Part shown: positions 1 to 9,253 of the stretch, piece after piece
How the letters are laid out: every line of letters begins with the position of its first letter
Numbering within the stretch: position 1 is the stretch's first letter
Origin: Photorhabdus heterorhabditis
Lineage (GTDB): Bacteria; Pseudomonadota; Gammaproteobacteria; Enterobacterales; Enterobacteriaceae
Direction: 5' to 3'
Assembly (NCBI RefSeq): GCF_018448905.1
Contig: NZ_RCWA01000023.1
Location: 1-52,481, forward strand
Length of the DNA: 52,481 nucleotides
Notes under the pieces: model-generated
Told to the model about the DNA's origin: nothing
What the model saw: only the letters and a program-made list of their open reading frames with translations
Database searches by the model: none
Program-made: the position numbers and the translations under genes

Positions 1-232
1 GGACGGCGCCTTGCGTGGCGACATTGAACTCTTTATAAGTATTGTGAGATATCCCCATATCATTTGGCGTAGCAATATTGACCACCGGGACATTGCCCTG
101 ATTTTGGACCTGTGTTTGGGGGCTATCCGGTGTTATTCCCGCGGCAATCGCCGGGTGTAGTGGCTGGATTGCCGTCAGGTAAATTAAAAGATAACTCGTG
201 GTTCTGACCACAGCGTCGTGGCGTTTACTCAT
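1..232 (-). CDS. Two-partner-secretion exoprotein (filamentous haemagglutinin/haemolysin type), N-terminal fragment
   Basis: An open frame starts with ATG at 232 and runs off the left edge; 77 codons are visible. Seen: a purine-rich RBS (aggaaaggga) before the ATG, a hydrophobic segment (SYLLIYLTAIQPLHPAIA) ending in AIAAG that looks like a signal peptide, then VPVVNIATPN and GISHNTYKEFNV. These last blocks are the hallmark start of the TPS secretion domain of FhaB/CdiA/HpmA-type exoproteins, which are recognised by a TpsB outer-membrane pore. Inference: the remainder of a large adhesin, cytolysin or contact-dependent inhibition protein lies left of this window. Which of these it is cannot be told from the N-terminus. 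The TpsB partner is not in the window. Confidence 0.85.
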   Translation of the reverse strand, partial: MSKRHDAVVRTTSYLLIYLTAIQPLHPAIAAGITPDSPQTQVQNQGNVPVVNIATPNDMGISHNTYKEFNVATQGAV

Positions 233-604
233 TGCGTATCCCTTTCCTAATGTAAGTGTTACAAAGTGAGTGAAGCTGACCCATTAAATGCCCCGTTATC
301 TGCGGTCAGGTTGCGGTGATAAAGGCGTCATTTTTCATAAATAATCTGAATAGCTTAATAGTGACGTCATTAAACTATTCTAATGGGTAATTAATTGACT
401 GTCAGAATGGGTAGAGCAAAATGTGATCAGCAATCGTTTTTTAACCCTGACAATGGGGAATGAGATATATTAAATGCTGAAAAGTGGCGATAAGATTAGA
501 GATACCATCTAAAGTCTTTACAACAACATCAACTCTTTTAGTTTCTGCGTAATGGTATTACGTCACCAACCAAGCAGATGTGTGGCATCCTGTTTATTTC
601 CTTT
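233..604. other. Intergenic region upstream of the TPS exoprotein gene
   Basis: AT-rich sequence without a convincing ORF. It should hold the promoter of the leftward exoprotein gene. I see no clear binding site. Confidence 0.4.
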
Positions 605-715
605 TATACCCTTCATCCTTCAAGTTGCTGCTTTGTTGGCTGCTTTCACTTACCCCAGTCTCATCGTTATCTATGCTCTGGGGATGCATTCATTTGCCGC
701 AGCGCTGTATTCACG
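605..715. repeat. ERIC-type repeat, right end degenerate
   Basis: The left end starts with tataccc and continues with the cttcatccttcaagttgctg and ttgttggctg blocks shared by all ERIC copies here. The right end, normally aatctattgggtata, has decayed. A short ORF over this element is an artefact of the repeat. Confidence 0.75.
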
Positions 716-867
716 ATTTTAAAAGGTTATGCCAGATTCAATAAAGGTAAAATAAATGGAGGATAAATTATCGATAAAAAGAAACTTGTTTTATAAACCT
801 AATGCTTTTTTCCTTTTCCTGTATTTGATTGAACCGTGATAATCAAGACGCCAAAAGCCCGCAATCT

Positions 868-890
868 GAACCGGAGTCAAACTCCGGTTC
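868..890 (-). terminator. Hairpin downstream of the NRPS genes
   Basis: A perfect 10-bp inverted repeat (gaaccggagt / actccggttc) with a 3-nt loop lies 15 bp past the stop of the downstream NRPS gene. There is no strong U-tract on the minus strand, so it may act as an mRNA 3' stabiliser rather than a full intrinsic terminator. Confidence 0.55.
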
Positions 891-905
891 TTGAGCAAAA
901 ACAAG

Positions 906-3900
906 TTATATGCTTTGTGAAAGCAAGGAGAAAACCTGCCGAGCATTCTTGCATTTAACTAAAAGTTGAGGCGTCAGAATAACACCAAATTTTTCAGTGA
1001 GACGCCGAGCGATTTCTTTGAGATGAGAAGGTCTTAATCCTAGCGCTAAAAACTCAGAATCTTCATTCAAACCAGATAACGGCTGCGCACCAATGGTATG
1101 CAAATAAATGCCGAGGATCGATTGGTAATATCCATCCTCTGCGCTGTTATTGACTCTTTGGCTCTCTGATACAACGGACTTCTTATCAACCAAATTATCC
1201 GACTTCAATTGCGTAAAGAACGCCCTAATTTGATGGCGATCTATTTTACCGTTTGCAGACAAAGGAAATGCCTGGATATGAGTAAAACGTGTTGGTATAT
1301 GAGAGACAGGTAAAAGCTCATGAGAAAAATCCCGTAATTCGGAAGCAGGAATTTCCCGGTTATTTAGCGTCGTATACATAGCGCCTAACGTTGCATCACC
1401 ATTTTGCTCATTTGGATAATCAACGACCACAATATTATTGATTTGTGGGTGCTTACATAGCTCACTTTCAATATCAGGCAGGGACACTCTAATCCCCCGA
1501 ATTTTGACATAACCATTTACTCTGCTGGCAAAGATAATTGTGCCATCTTTTCGGTAATAACCCTGATCTCCTGTTCTAAATGCTCTTAACTGTTCACCCT
1601 TAGGCGAAGTGATAGTGACAAAATCCTTTTGCACAACAATACCATCTTCAAGATAGCCTAAGGCAAGATTGACGCCTGTCGTATAAATCCGACCCGTCAC
1701 AAACGCCGGGCAATGTTCATTGATATCATTACAGATAAAATATTGAGTCGCAGGCAGTGGTTTACCATAGGGAATAAGGCTAACATCCTCTGAGGTAATT
1801 TCATGCCATATACTCCAAATTGTCGTTTCAGTTGGCCCTCCCAAAGAAAACAACCGGATATCAGGATAAGTTGTTCGAATTTCCGCAATGATCATAGGCT
1901 TAATATAATCACCGCCCTGCGCTATCAATCTAAGGGAAGAGAGAGAATCTCCGTTTTGGCATGCAATTAACATTTCTAAAATCGCCGGCACTGAACACCA
2001 AATAGAAACTTTGTGTTTCGACACCAGCCGATTCCAACGGATAGCATCTTTCTCTTCATGGGATTCAGGGATAACCAATGTCGCACCAATAGTTAGTGAT
2101 GCAAAAAGGTCAAAAACAGACATATCATGATGTAATGGCGTGACGGAAATAAACACATCATTTTGTTTAACCTCCCATTTATTCATGGTTTGCCCGATAA
2201 CATGAGATGTTGCTTTGTTATTGAGCACCACACATTTAGGCTTACCCGTTGTTCCAGAGGTATACAGATAATAAGCGGGTTCAATGCTATGACTCAGTGA
2301 TGATAACGTTTCTAAGGGGAGTGAGACGTTTTCAGAAACCGAGATGAGTAGTGTCTCCAATGTGATGGCTTTATCACTATTCAACTGTTCGGCAGTGACA
2401 ATAAGATCAGGATGGCAATTCGTTAGCAAATAATCCAGTCGTTCAGAGGGAGAATTAACATCAATAGGCACCCAGATAATCCCCAAAAGCGCACATGCGA
2501 TTGTTACCATCACATGCTCAGGACTACGAGGTAAACAAATCGCGACAACACTCCCTTTGCGCAACCCATAATGATTCAGATTATTTACTATCTTTTGAAC
2601 ATCTTCCCCCAACTCAGAATAAGTAATTTGCCGATCCCCACAGATGATGGCAGATTTTTTTAATTTTGCCGTCAATAGGTTATCCGCGATACGCGTCAGG
2701 AAATTTGAACAAATAAAATCACTGTCATCACCGTTATCTTTGTAATGGTGATATTCAATCGCCTGAGAAAAATCCACCGCGAGGTTTCCCTGACGACAAA
2801 TAAGCGTTATTGCCTGAGTGATTGTTTGTAAAATATCTTGCACGATATTTTTTTCCAGGGCTTTTTCTGCATAATCAATGGATAACACCAAGTTTTTATC
2901 CTGATCCAGGGAAAAACGAATATCCATTGCAACTTGTGGTGTCTGAGTTAATCCATCATAAAAAGAGACATCTCCAGATGCAGAGAGTGTTTTCCATGAC
3001 AAGCCATTCGTTAATACAACCGGTAACGCTAAACCTATCTGGTATTGATTAAATATCAGCTTATTAATATCAACACCGGAAAAATCCAGATGTTCCAGAG
3101 ACGCAAAAATATCATTTTGAAAAGCACTCGCTCTTTCCAAAAATGGCACCTGGTCTCTCTTAAAATAAGCCGCAATAAATGAAGACTCATTACTAAACTG
3201 CATTTTCTGACCGGGAATAGCAACCGGAACACCGATACATAACGTACTATCTTGTGTCCAAAATGACATTATCTCCAGAATAATCGTGGATAAAATCGTA
3301 TTTTGAAACAGGCCATAAGATGAAGCTATTTTAGACAAATGATTCAACGTCGCGCTGGGAACAGTGACCTTCTCTCTTCTGTAACGAGAAGATTTAATCG
3401 ATTCGGGTGGTTTCTTCCAAGGCAAAGTCGGGGGGCCAGGATATTCTTTCAGCTTTTCTGACCAATATTGAGCATCACTTTGCTTTTTCAAGCCAGAAGG
3501 CTGAGGAAGCAGGTGAGCGATATTTCTCGTTTGTATATCGCCTTTCTGGTCATTCTCATCCCCCTCAAACAATTTAAACAATATTAGAGAGATAGCTCTA
3601 CCATCTAAAATCAGTGCATCAAAACTCACAAACACTATTGTCGCAAAATGGTCATTACTCTCATCTTCTGGCTCTGCCAATTTAATAACCCAAATATGCC
3701 AAGGAGAACGAGAAAGATCGTGGATTTTATGAGAATACGCCTGCCTCATCTCATCTATCCTTTGATAAGCCACTGAACGAGGAATACCCGTGAAATCAAT
3801 TTCATCAAGATTCAGGGTAATGGCATCGGAAACATGTTGAACCAATGAATTTTCATCTATATGGGTACGTAACGCATCGTATTGCTGCACTAATCTGGTT

Positions 3901-4037
3901 AGCCGAGTCTTAATGACAGAAAACTCGATGTTACCTCTGAATTCCCTGAAATCATGCATGGCAACACCACCCAATGGTAACAGTTCACTCCGGCCTAGTA
4001 GGTATGCACATTGTAATGGTGTCAGTGCGGTATCCAT
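906..4037 (-). CDS. NRPS-type protein: cyclization-like condensation, adenylation and carrier-like domains
   Basis: 1043 aa from the ATG at 4037, chosen because gagg lies 8 nt upstream and the domain homology begins at once (LTPLQCAYLLGR). Residues ~5-430 resemble a heterocyclization (Cy) domain; the DxxxxDxxS motif reads DALILDGRA, with the final Ser replaced. Residues ~460-900 form an adenylation domain with TSGTTGKPK, GGPTETT, FRTGD and SANGKIDR, so the ATP- and substrate-activating residues, including the A10 Lys, look intact. The C-terminal ~75 residues align with a carrier domain, but FLALGLRPSHL puts Pro where the phosphopantetheine Ser should be, with a Ser one position later. There is no thioesterase. 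It follows the Cy-carrier gene by 84 bp on the same strand. Cy-A-carrier order recalls yersiniabactin/pyochelin synthetases; the substrate is unknown. Confidence 0.8.
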   Translation of the reverse strand: MDTALTPLQCAYLLGRSELLPLGGVAMHDFREFRGNIEFSVIKTRLTRLVQQYDALRTHIDENSLVQHVSDAITLNLDEIDFTGIPRSVAYQRIDEMRQAYSHKIHDLSRSPWHIWVIKLAEPEDESNDHFATIVFVSFDALILDGRAISLILFKLFEGDENDQKGDIQTRNIAHLLPQPSGLKKQSDAQYWSEKLKEYPGPPTLPWKKPPESIKSSRYRREKVTVPSATLNHLSKIASSYGLFQNTILSTIILEIMSFWTQDSTLCIGVPVAIPGQKMQFSNESSFIAAYFKRDQVPFLERASAFQNDIFASLEHLDFSGVDINKLIFNQYQIGLALPVVLTNGLSWKTLSASGDVSFYDGLTQTPQVAMDIRFSLDQDKNLVLSIDYAEKALEKNIVQDILQTITQAITLICRQGNLAVDFSQAIEYHHYKDNGDDSDFICSNFLTRIADNLLTAKLKKSAIICGDRQITYSELGEDVQKIVNNLNHYGLRKGSVVAICLPRSPEHVMVTIACALLGIIWVPIDVNSPSERLDYLLTNCHPDLIVTAEQLNSDKAITLETLLISVSENVSLPLETLSSLSHSIEPAYYLYTSGTTGKPKCVVLNNKATSHVIGQTMNKWEVKQNDVFISVTPLHHDMSVFDLFASLTIGATLVIPESHEEKDAIRWNRLVSKHKVSIWCSVPAILEMLIACQNGDSLSSLRLIAQGGDYIKPMIIAEIRTTYPDIRLFSLGGPTETTIWSIWHEITSEDVSLIPYGKPLPATQYFICNDINEHCPAFVTGRIYTTGVNLALGYLEDGIVVQKDFVTITSPKGEQLRAFRTGDQGYYRKDGTIIFASRVNGYVKIRGIRVSLPDIESELCKHPQINNIVVVDYPNEQNGDATLGAMYTTLNNREIPASELRDFSHELLPVSHIPTRFTHIQAFPLSANGKIDRHQIRAFFTQLKSDNLVDKKSVVSESQRVNNSAEDGYYQSILGIYLHTIGAQPLSGLNEDSEFLALGLRPSHLKEIARRLTEKFGVILTPQLLVKCKNARQVFSLLSQSI

Positions 4038-4121
4038 GATATTTCCTCGATTTTTGATGATGAGAAAGAACAAAACCTACGTTAACGAACTTAAACATTT
4101 AGCATCCTTCAAAAAGAAAGA

Positions 4122-5768
4122 TTACTTCGGCTTGCTAAGGATTTTCAGTAGTGCCTCAGCCGTCTTTTCAGCCGCTCCCTGCGATCTCACTGTCATCGTC
4201 TGCGCCAGTGCACTTAATGTTCGATGAGTCTTAATATCGTCAATGATCAGCCCTGCCTGTGGGATATATTTGTTAATAAATCCCGTTAATTCTTCCGCGA
4301 TATCAGCGTCAATATCTAATGCAGAAAGAGAAGTATTAACGTTAATATTTTCTTCATTCGTAAGCCGAGACAGCAGAAGAATGAGCATTTTCTCAACACA
4401 AGAGGAAGTTACCTTTTCAGTCCCCACATCCTGATACAAAGCAGAATGAGATGAGAAAAAATAGTCCAAAGATTGGTTTATCAATTCAGGCGAACGAATG
4501 ATCATTCGAATCAAAGAGAGATATATACCAAACATTCTGCGGATATACGGTTCAGGGAAAACATCCAGACGAACATCCCAATTAACTAAAATTCCTTCAT
4601 AAGCAGGCACAACCTGAACATCCAAAGCAACCTGTGGGCCTTGCGAAATAACAAAAGTCATGTCACCGAAAGCACGGGTGACATTTTCGGAAAATAAATT
4701 ATCGCCACTGATACCAAAACCGGATGTAAAAACGATGGGCGAAATTTGCATATTACCGTGGTATCTGGAGAGATCTCGCATAACACTGACTCCCGGATAA
4801 GTACAGTGAGAGAGGAGTAAAGCGATTTGATCAGCCAAACGACGGCATAATGTAATCATCGGTTCATAACGCTGTAATTCAACACTTAAAATAAATAAAT
4901 CTGAAAAATCACCAACAATTTGCTCCACATCACTGAGGTAACGTTCTCGCTGGAACGTAGGCACATTTAATCTAAATTTGTCAGATTGTGTGCAAATCCC
5001 CACCGTACAAGCGAAAAGAGATAGAAATAATGTTGATAGCGTAATCTGATATTTTTTAGCTGTTGCCTTTAACGATTGCTTTTCTTCTTTAGTCAGTTGC
5101 ACAGCTAATCGCTCACTACAATATTCGTCCTTTGGAAAATGGCTATGAATATGAGATAACTTAGGGGCTGGTGGAATTTGCGCAATACGCGTACTCCACC
5201 ACTTTTTATCACGTTCACGTAGAGTCAATAAAAGTTTATCTGCCTGCATTCGCTCTAAATAGTGAAAATAAGTGCTTCCTCCATTTTTCAGTTGATGGTC
5301 AGGCTGGTGATAAAATCGGGCCAAATCTTCCATAAGGAGACGAAAACTTTGCGCATCACCGGCGATCATGTCCAGATCAACATGCAAACGAAAATCTCCA
5401 TCCTTTAAAAGAGTGACACTCAAATCGATAGGCTGACCATGTTCAAGATTCAGTCTCTGGTGGGTTTTGCTTTTTCGTTTACTTTCCAGAAAATCAGCAA
5501 TGCCTTTTTCGTCATATATGCTGACATCATCAATGTGCAATTTATTATTGGAAGACAGACTTTCTATAGTTTGCATGCCATCCGGTGTAACGCGTAGTCG
5601 TAACATCGGATGAATATCAAAGAGGTACTGTACAGCAATTTTCAGCCGCTCAAGATCAAGCCCAGTACCATCAAACTCGGCATACAAATGTGCGGTAACA
5701 CCACCCAACGTCTGTTCATATTGCCGGCCAACCCAATAAGCGGCCTGCATGGTCGTTAGCTCTCTCAT
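4122..5768 (-). CDS. NRPS-type protein: heterocyclization domain plus degenerate carrier domain
   Basis: 548 aa from the ATG at 5768 (MRELTTMQAAYWVGRQ). A longer reading frame to 5843 would take its first 18 codons from an ERIC element and is unlikely. Residues ~1-430 are a Cy domain: LTTMQAAYWVGR opening and an intact DxxxxDxxS motif, DMIAGDAQS (family knowledge: this motif marks cyclization rather than plain condensation domains). The C-terminal ~90 residues look like a carrier domain, but LSALDIDADIAEEL has Ala at the phosphopantetheine Ser position. There is no adenylation domain. Cy followed by a carrier mirrors the end of HMWP2 of yersiniabactin synthesis. It is first in a two-gene unit with the Cy-A-carrier gene. 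Inference: part of a siderophore-like thiazoline/oxazoline pathway, possibly decayed or working with carriers encoded elsewhere. Confidence 0.75.
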   Translation of the reverse strand: MRELTTMQAAYWVGRQYEQTLGGVTAHLYAEFDGTGLDLERLKIAVQYLFDIHPMLRLRVTPDGMQTIESLSSNNKLHIDDVSIYDEKGIADFLESKRKSKTHQRLNLEHGQPIDLSVTLLKDGDFRLHVDLDMIAGDAQSFRLLMEDLARFYHQPDHQLKNGGSTYFHYLERMQADKLLLTLRERDKKWWSTRIAQIPPAPKLSHIHSHFPKDEYCSERLAVQLTKEEKQSLKATAKKYQITLSTLFLSLFACTVGICTQSDKFRLNVPTFQRERYLSDVEQIVGDFSDLFILSVELQRYEPMITLCRRLADQIALLLSHCTYPGVSVMRDLSRYHGNMQISPIVFTSGFGISGDNLFSENVTRAFGDMTFVISQGPQVALDVQVVPAYEGILVNWDVRLDVFPEPYIRRMFGIYLSLIRMIIRSPELINQSLDYFFSSHSALYQDVGTEKVTSSCVEKMLILLLSRLTNEENINVNTSLSALDIDADIAEELTGFINKYIPQAGLIIDDIKTHRTLSALAQTMTVRSQGAAEKTAEALLKILSKPK

Positions 5769-5785
5769 TTGGTTTCCATAAAGTT

Positions 5786-5927
5786 TATACCCGTCATCTT
5801 TCAAGTTGCCTCTTTGTTGGCTGCACTCACTCACCCCGGTCACATCGTTCTCTATAACATAGTTATCTATGCTCCCGGGGATTCGCTCCCTTGCCGCCGC
5901 GCTGCAATTTGAAATCTATTGGGTATA
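5786..5927. repeat. ERIC-type repeat (142 bp)
   Basis: A complete element from tataccc to gggtata with the insertion variant (extra ctctataacatagttat block). It lies between the NRPS ATG at 5768 and the Fur-like site, so it would form the 5' leader of the NRPS transcript. Confidence 0.9.
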
Positions 5928-5959
5928 GATGATTAACTACAACAAAAATGCGATTACAT

Positions 5960-5987
5960 GAGAATGATAATAAAAATTATTATTATC
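5960..5987 (-). promoter_or_regulatory. Fur-box-like site upstream of the NRPS pair
   Basis: On the minus strand GATAATAATAATTTTTATT (5987-5969) matches the 19-bp Fur consensus GATAATGATAATCATTATC at 15 of 19 positions by eye. The overlapping plus-strand window starting at 5960 matches at 14 of 19. The region is AT-rich, so chance matches are possible, but iron control would suit a Cy-containing NRPS. Confidence 0.4.
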
Positions 5988-6230
5988 TGATAAATAAAGC
6001 AACATGAATATGAATTATCATGATGTTAATAATTAAAACCATATAAAAATATCTATACTTATTAAATAGATAAAACAACACAACGGATGAAAAACCTTAT
6101 TCAATAGAACCATAACGGGGAACACACTATCAAAATTAGATATAAAAATTAATATATCCAATAAATCTGCGGTATTATTCCACCTGAATGTGAATTGAGA
6201 GCAAAGCAAGCTTTTAGTATTAGGGAGACG

Positions 6231-6527
6231 ATGGATAGCAAACAGCCCAAAGGGGAGTCATTTTTCGAGGCGTTCCTGTTTTTCTATGCCTTCTTTTAGC
6301 ATTTCTAACGATGCGCCGCCTGCGGTTATCAGGCAATACGCACGGAACGGGTGAGGATATCAATAACCCTTGCACAAGCAGCATGGATTGCAAGCTCGGT
6401 AGGAAAAATAGTTAACGATGTCAATAATGATGTGGCTAAAAAGCATATTGAAAAAAGTGAAATGACACATAACGCAAGAACTGATTTATTAACTCGAATT
6501 AAACAAATTAACAAAGAGAACAGGTAA
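6231..6527 (+). other. Two very short ORFs, possible gene remnants
   Basis: Two small open frames are visible between ERIC copies. One (6231-6299, 22 codons, MDSKQPKGESFFEAF...) has a good RBS, agggagacg, just before ATG. The other (GTG 6351 to 6527, 58 codons) has a protein-like composition: a hydrophobic start (ITLAQAAWIASSVGKIV) followed by a charged helix-like tail ending KQINKENR. I recognise neither. They may be debris of a larger gene. Confidence 0.25.
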
Positions 6528-6551
6528 AGAATAATATTTGGCAAAAATGAA

Positions 6552-6693
6552 TATACCCGTCATCTTTCAAGTTGCTTCTTTGTTGGCTGCACCCACTCAC
6601 CCCGGTCACATCGTTCTCTATAACATAGTTATCTCTGCTCCCGGGGATTCGCTCCCTTGCCGCCGCGATGCATCTTGAAATCCATAGGGTATA
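6552..6693. repeat. ERIC-type repeat (142 bp)
   Basis: Same 142-bp long variant as the copy at 5786-5927, and nearly identical to it. It lies downstream of fbaA. Confidence 0.9.
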
Positions 6694-6837
6694 GTTCATA
6701 TGAATCGCCATTCATAATTCATACGACGAAAATAAATACTCGGCTAATGCCTAGTCAGTTAAATAACCGGCTGGCCGTTTCAGAAATAGCATTCTGTCGC
6801 ACAATAGAATTTCCTCAAAATAACCGATGCGTGTTGC

Positions 6838-6868
6838 AAAAAGCCCCCGCTATAATCGCGGCGGGAGC
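6838..6868 (-). terminator. Rho-independent terminator of fbaA
   Basis: On the minus strand, GCTCCCGC...GCGGGGGC forms an 8-bp stem with one G-T pair, followed by TTTTT. It starts about 10 bp past the fbaA stop and ends the epd-pgk-fbaA transcript. Confidence 0.85.
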
Positions 6869-6877
6869 AAAAGTCAC

Positions 6878-7954
6878 TCACAATACATCAACGGCATTTA
6901 ATTCCTTGAAAGCCTGTTCCAGACGGGTAGTCATAGAAACCTGGCTTGCACGCAGCCATACGCGTGGATCATAGAATTTCTTATTTGGCTTGTCTGCGCC
7001 TTCTGGGTTACCCAACTGGCCCTGCAAGTAGCCTTCATTCTTTTTGTAGTAGCTCAGAATACCTTCCCAGGTTGCCCATTGAGTGTCAGTATCGATATTC
7101 ATTTTAACAACACCGTAGCTAACCGCTTCTCGGATCTCTTCTGCTGTAGAGCCAGAACCGCCGTGAAAAACGAAATCCAAGCTATTGTGTGGCAAATTGA
7201 ATTTCTCAGAGACATAGTCCTGAGAGTTACGCAGAATTTTTGGCGTCAGTTTAACGTTACCTGGCTTATAAACACCATGAACATTACCGAAAGAAGCAGC
7301 AATGGTGAAACGTGGGCTGATGGCGTTTAACTTCTCATAAGCGTAAGCAACGTCTTCTGGTTGAGTATATAGGGCAGAGCTGTCCATATGGCTGTTATCA
7401 ACACCATCTTCCTCACCACCAGTACAACCCAATTCAATTTCCAGTGTCATATCAATTTTCGCCATGCGAGCCAGATACTTACTGCAAATCTCAATATTTT
7501 CTTCCAAGGATTCTTCTGACAAATCGATCATATGAGAAGAGAACAACGGCTTACCGGTCGCTGCATAATGTTTCTCACCCGCATCCAACAGACCATCAAT
7601 CCATGGCAACAGTTTACGCGCACAGTGGTCAGTATGCAGGATCACAGGAACACCATAATGCTCAGCCATCTGATGAACATGGTGAGCCCCAGAAATTGAA
7701 CCCAGAATAGCCGCTTGTTGACCTTCAGCTTTCAACCCTTTACCAGCGATAAAAGCAGCACCACCGTTAGAAAACTGAATAATAATTGGAGAACGAACTT
7801 TTGCGGCAGTTTCCAAAACTGCGTTGATTGAATCAGTACCTACACAGTTTACCGCTGGCAACGCAAAGTTGTTTTCTTTGGCTATTGCGAACACTTTTTG
7901 AACATCATCACCAGTGATGACACCCGGTTTTACGAAATCAAAAATTTTAGACAT
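6878..7954 (-). CDS. fbaA: Fructose-bisphosphate aldolase, class II
   Basis: 358 aa, colinear with enterobacterial FbaA (MSKIFDFVKPGVITGDD start). The enzyme cleaves fructose 1,6-bisphosphate to DHAP and glyceraldehyde 3-phosphate in the cytosol with Zn2+. Visible motifs are the metal-binding HTDHCA segment and VFHGGSGS in the phosphate-binding region. It is the last gene of the epd-pgk-fbaA series, 53 bp after pgk, and is followed by a strong terminator, as in other enterobacteria. Confidence 0.98.
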   Translation of the reverse strand: MSKIFDFVKPGVITGDDVQKVFAIAKENNFALPAVNCVGTDSINAVLETAAKVRSPIIIQFSNGGAAFIAGKGLKAEGQQAAILGSISGAHHVHQMAEHYGVPVILHTDHCARKLLPWIDGLLDAGEKHYAATGKPLFSSHMIDLSEESLEENIEICSKYLARMAKIDMTLEIELGCTGGEEDGVDNSHMDSSALYTQPEDVAYAYEKLNAISPRFTIAASFGNVHGVYKPGNVKLTPKILRNSQDYVSEKFNLPHNSLDFVFHGGSGSTAEEIREAVSYGVVKMNIDTDTQWATWEGILSYYKKNEGYLQGQLGNPEGADKPNKKFYDPRVWLRASQVSMTTRLEQAFKELNAVDVL

Positions 7955-8007
7955 GTTACGTGGGTCCTGTTTAGAGCGGGCAGATAAAACTGCCCGTCAT
8001 GACTTAA

Positions 8008-9171
8008 TTACTGTTTTGCACGTTCTTCCAGCATCACAACCGCGGGCAGTTTTTTTCCTTCTACAAACTCAAGGAAAGCCCCACCACCGGTAGAGATGTA
8101 AGAAATTTTGTCAGCAATACCGAACAGATCGATCGCTGCCAGAGTATCGCCACCCCCTGCGATAGAGAATGCATCACTATCAGCAATTGCACGGGCTACA
8201 ATTTCAGTTCCTTTACGGAAATTAGGGAATTCAAATACACCAACCGGGCCATTCCACAGAATAGTTTTGGCGTTTTTCAAGATTTCCGCCAGACGTTGAG
8301 CAGATTCATCCCCCAAGTCAAGGATTTGCTCATCATCTTTAATATCACTGGTAGATTTCAGGGTTGCTTCTGCGGTTTCAGAAAATTCGGTTGCTACACG
8401 AACATCAGTTGGCACCGGGATATCACAGCTTGTCAGCAGTTTTTTCGCTTCTGGGATCAGATCATCTTCATATAGGGAACGACCAACATTATGACCTTCA
8501 GCGGCAACAAAAGTATTAGCAATACCACCACCGACAATTAGTTGATCAGCAATTTTTGACAACGAGTCCAGAACAGTCAATTTGGTTGAAACTTTAGAGC
8601 CACCGACGATAGCAACCATTGGACGGGCTGGCTTATCCAGCGCTTTACCCAAGGCGTCAAGTTCTGCGAACAACAAAGGACCCGCACAGGCAACAGGAGC
8701 AAACTTAGCCACACCATGAGTAGAAGCCTGAGCACGATGAGCCGTACCGAATGCATCCATGACATAAATATCACATAAGGAAGCGTATTTTTTAGCCAGC
8801 ACTTCGTCGTCTTTCTTCTCACCTTTATTAAAGCGAACGTTCTCCAGAACAACCAATTCCCCTTCTGCCATATCCACACCTTCCAGATACTCTTTTTCCA
8901 GACGAACTGGAGAAGACAGTTTCTCTTTCAGGTAGTCTACTACTGGTTTCAGCGAGAATTCTTCATTATATTCGCCTTCAGTAGGTCGTCCAAGGTGAGA
9001 AGTCACCATGACTTTGGCGCCCCGTTTTAATGCTGCTTCGATGGTCGGTAAGGAAGCACGGATACGCGCATCAGAGGTGACTTTGCCATCCTTTACCGGA
9101 ACGTTCAGGTCAGCACGGATCAAAACTCGCTTACCCGCTAGCTCTAAATCGGTCATCTTAATTACAGACAT
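8008..9171 (-). CDS. pgk: Phosphoglycerate kinase
   Basis: 387 aa from ATG 9171 ([16 protein letters not shown]), preceded by gagga; this start gives the standard enterobacterial length. It transfers the acyl phosphate of 1,3-bisphosphoglycerate to ADP in glycolysis. Signature [12 protein letters not shown] near the N-terminus, SHLGRP substrate segment, and the C-terminal nucleotide-binding GGGDTLAA and STGGGAFLE loops are all present. It lies 82 bp after epd and 53 bp before fbaA, all on the minus strand. Confidence 0.98.
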   Translation of the reverse strand: MSVIKMTDLELAGKRVLIRADLNVPVKDGKVTSDARIRASLPTIEAALKRGAKVMVTSHLGRPTEGEYNEEFSLKPVVDYLKEKLSSPVRLEKEYLEGVDMAEGELVVLENVRFNKGEKKDDEVLAKKYASLCDIYVMDAFGTAHRAQASTHGVAKFAPVACAGPLLFAELDALGKALDKPARPMVAIVGGSKVSTKLTVLDSLSKIADQLIVGGGIANTFVAAEGHNVGRSLYEDDLIPEAKKLLTSCDIPVPTDVRVATEFSETAEATLKSTSDIKDDEQILDLGDESAQRLAEILKNAKTILWNGPVGVFEFPNFRKGTEIVARAIADSDAFSIAGGGDTLAAIDLFGIADKISYISTGGGAFLEFVEGKKLPAVVMLEERAKQ

Positions 9172-9253
9172 GGTGAATCCTCTCATTGATTCTCTAAATT
9201 ATTTAATCTTATGCCGTGTGAAAATCTATTATGCACTGTCTGTCAGCAACAGA

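Noticed and set aside
578-766. 62-codon plus-strand ORF
   Set aside because: It lies over an ERIC-type repeat and its protein is the repeat translated (FYTLHPSSCCFVGC). Similar ERIC-derived frames occur at 12724-13092, 32050-32262, 40280-40528 and 45519-45707.
6240-6360. Minus-strand frame reading RAYCLITAGGASLEMLKEG..., resembling the tail of a TnpB/OrfB transposase
   Set aside because: Only about 30 residues, no zinc-finger or catalytic motif, and I could not align it confidently to a family.
8577-8879. 100-codon minus-strand frame within pgk
   Set aside because: Overlaps the highly conserved pgk coding sequence in another frame and has Trp/Leu-rich nonsense composition.
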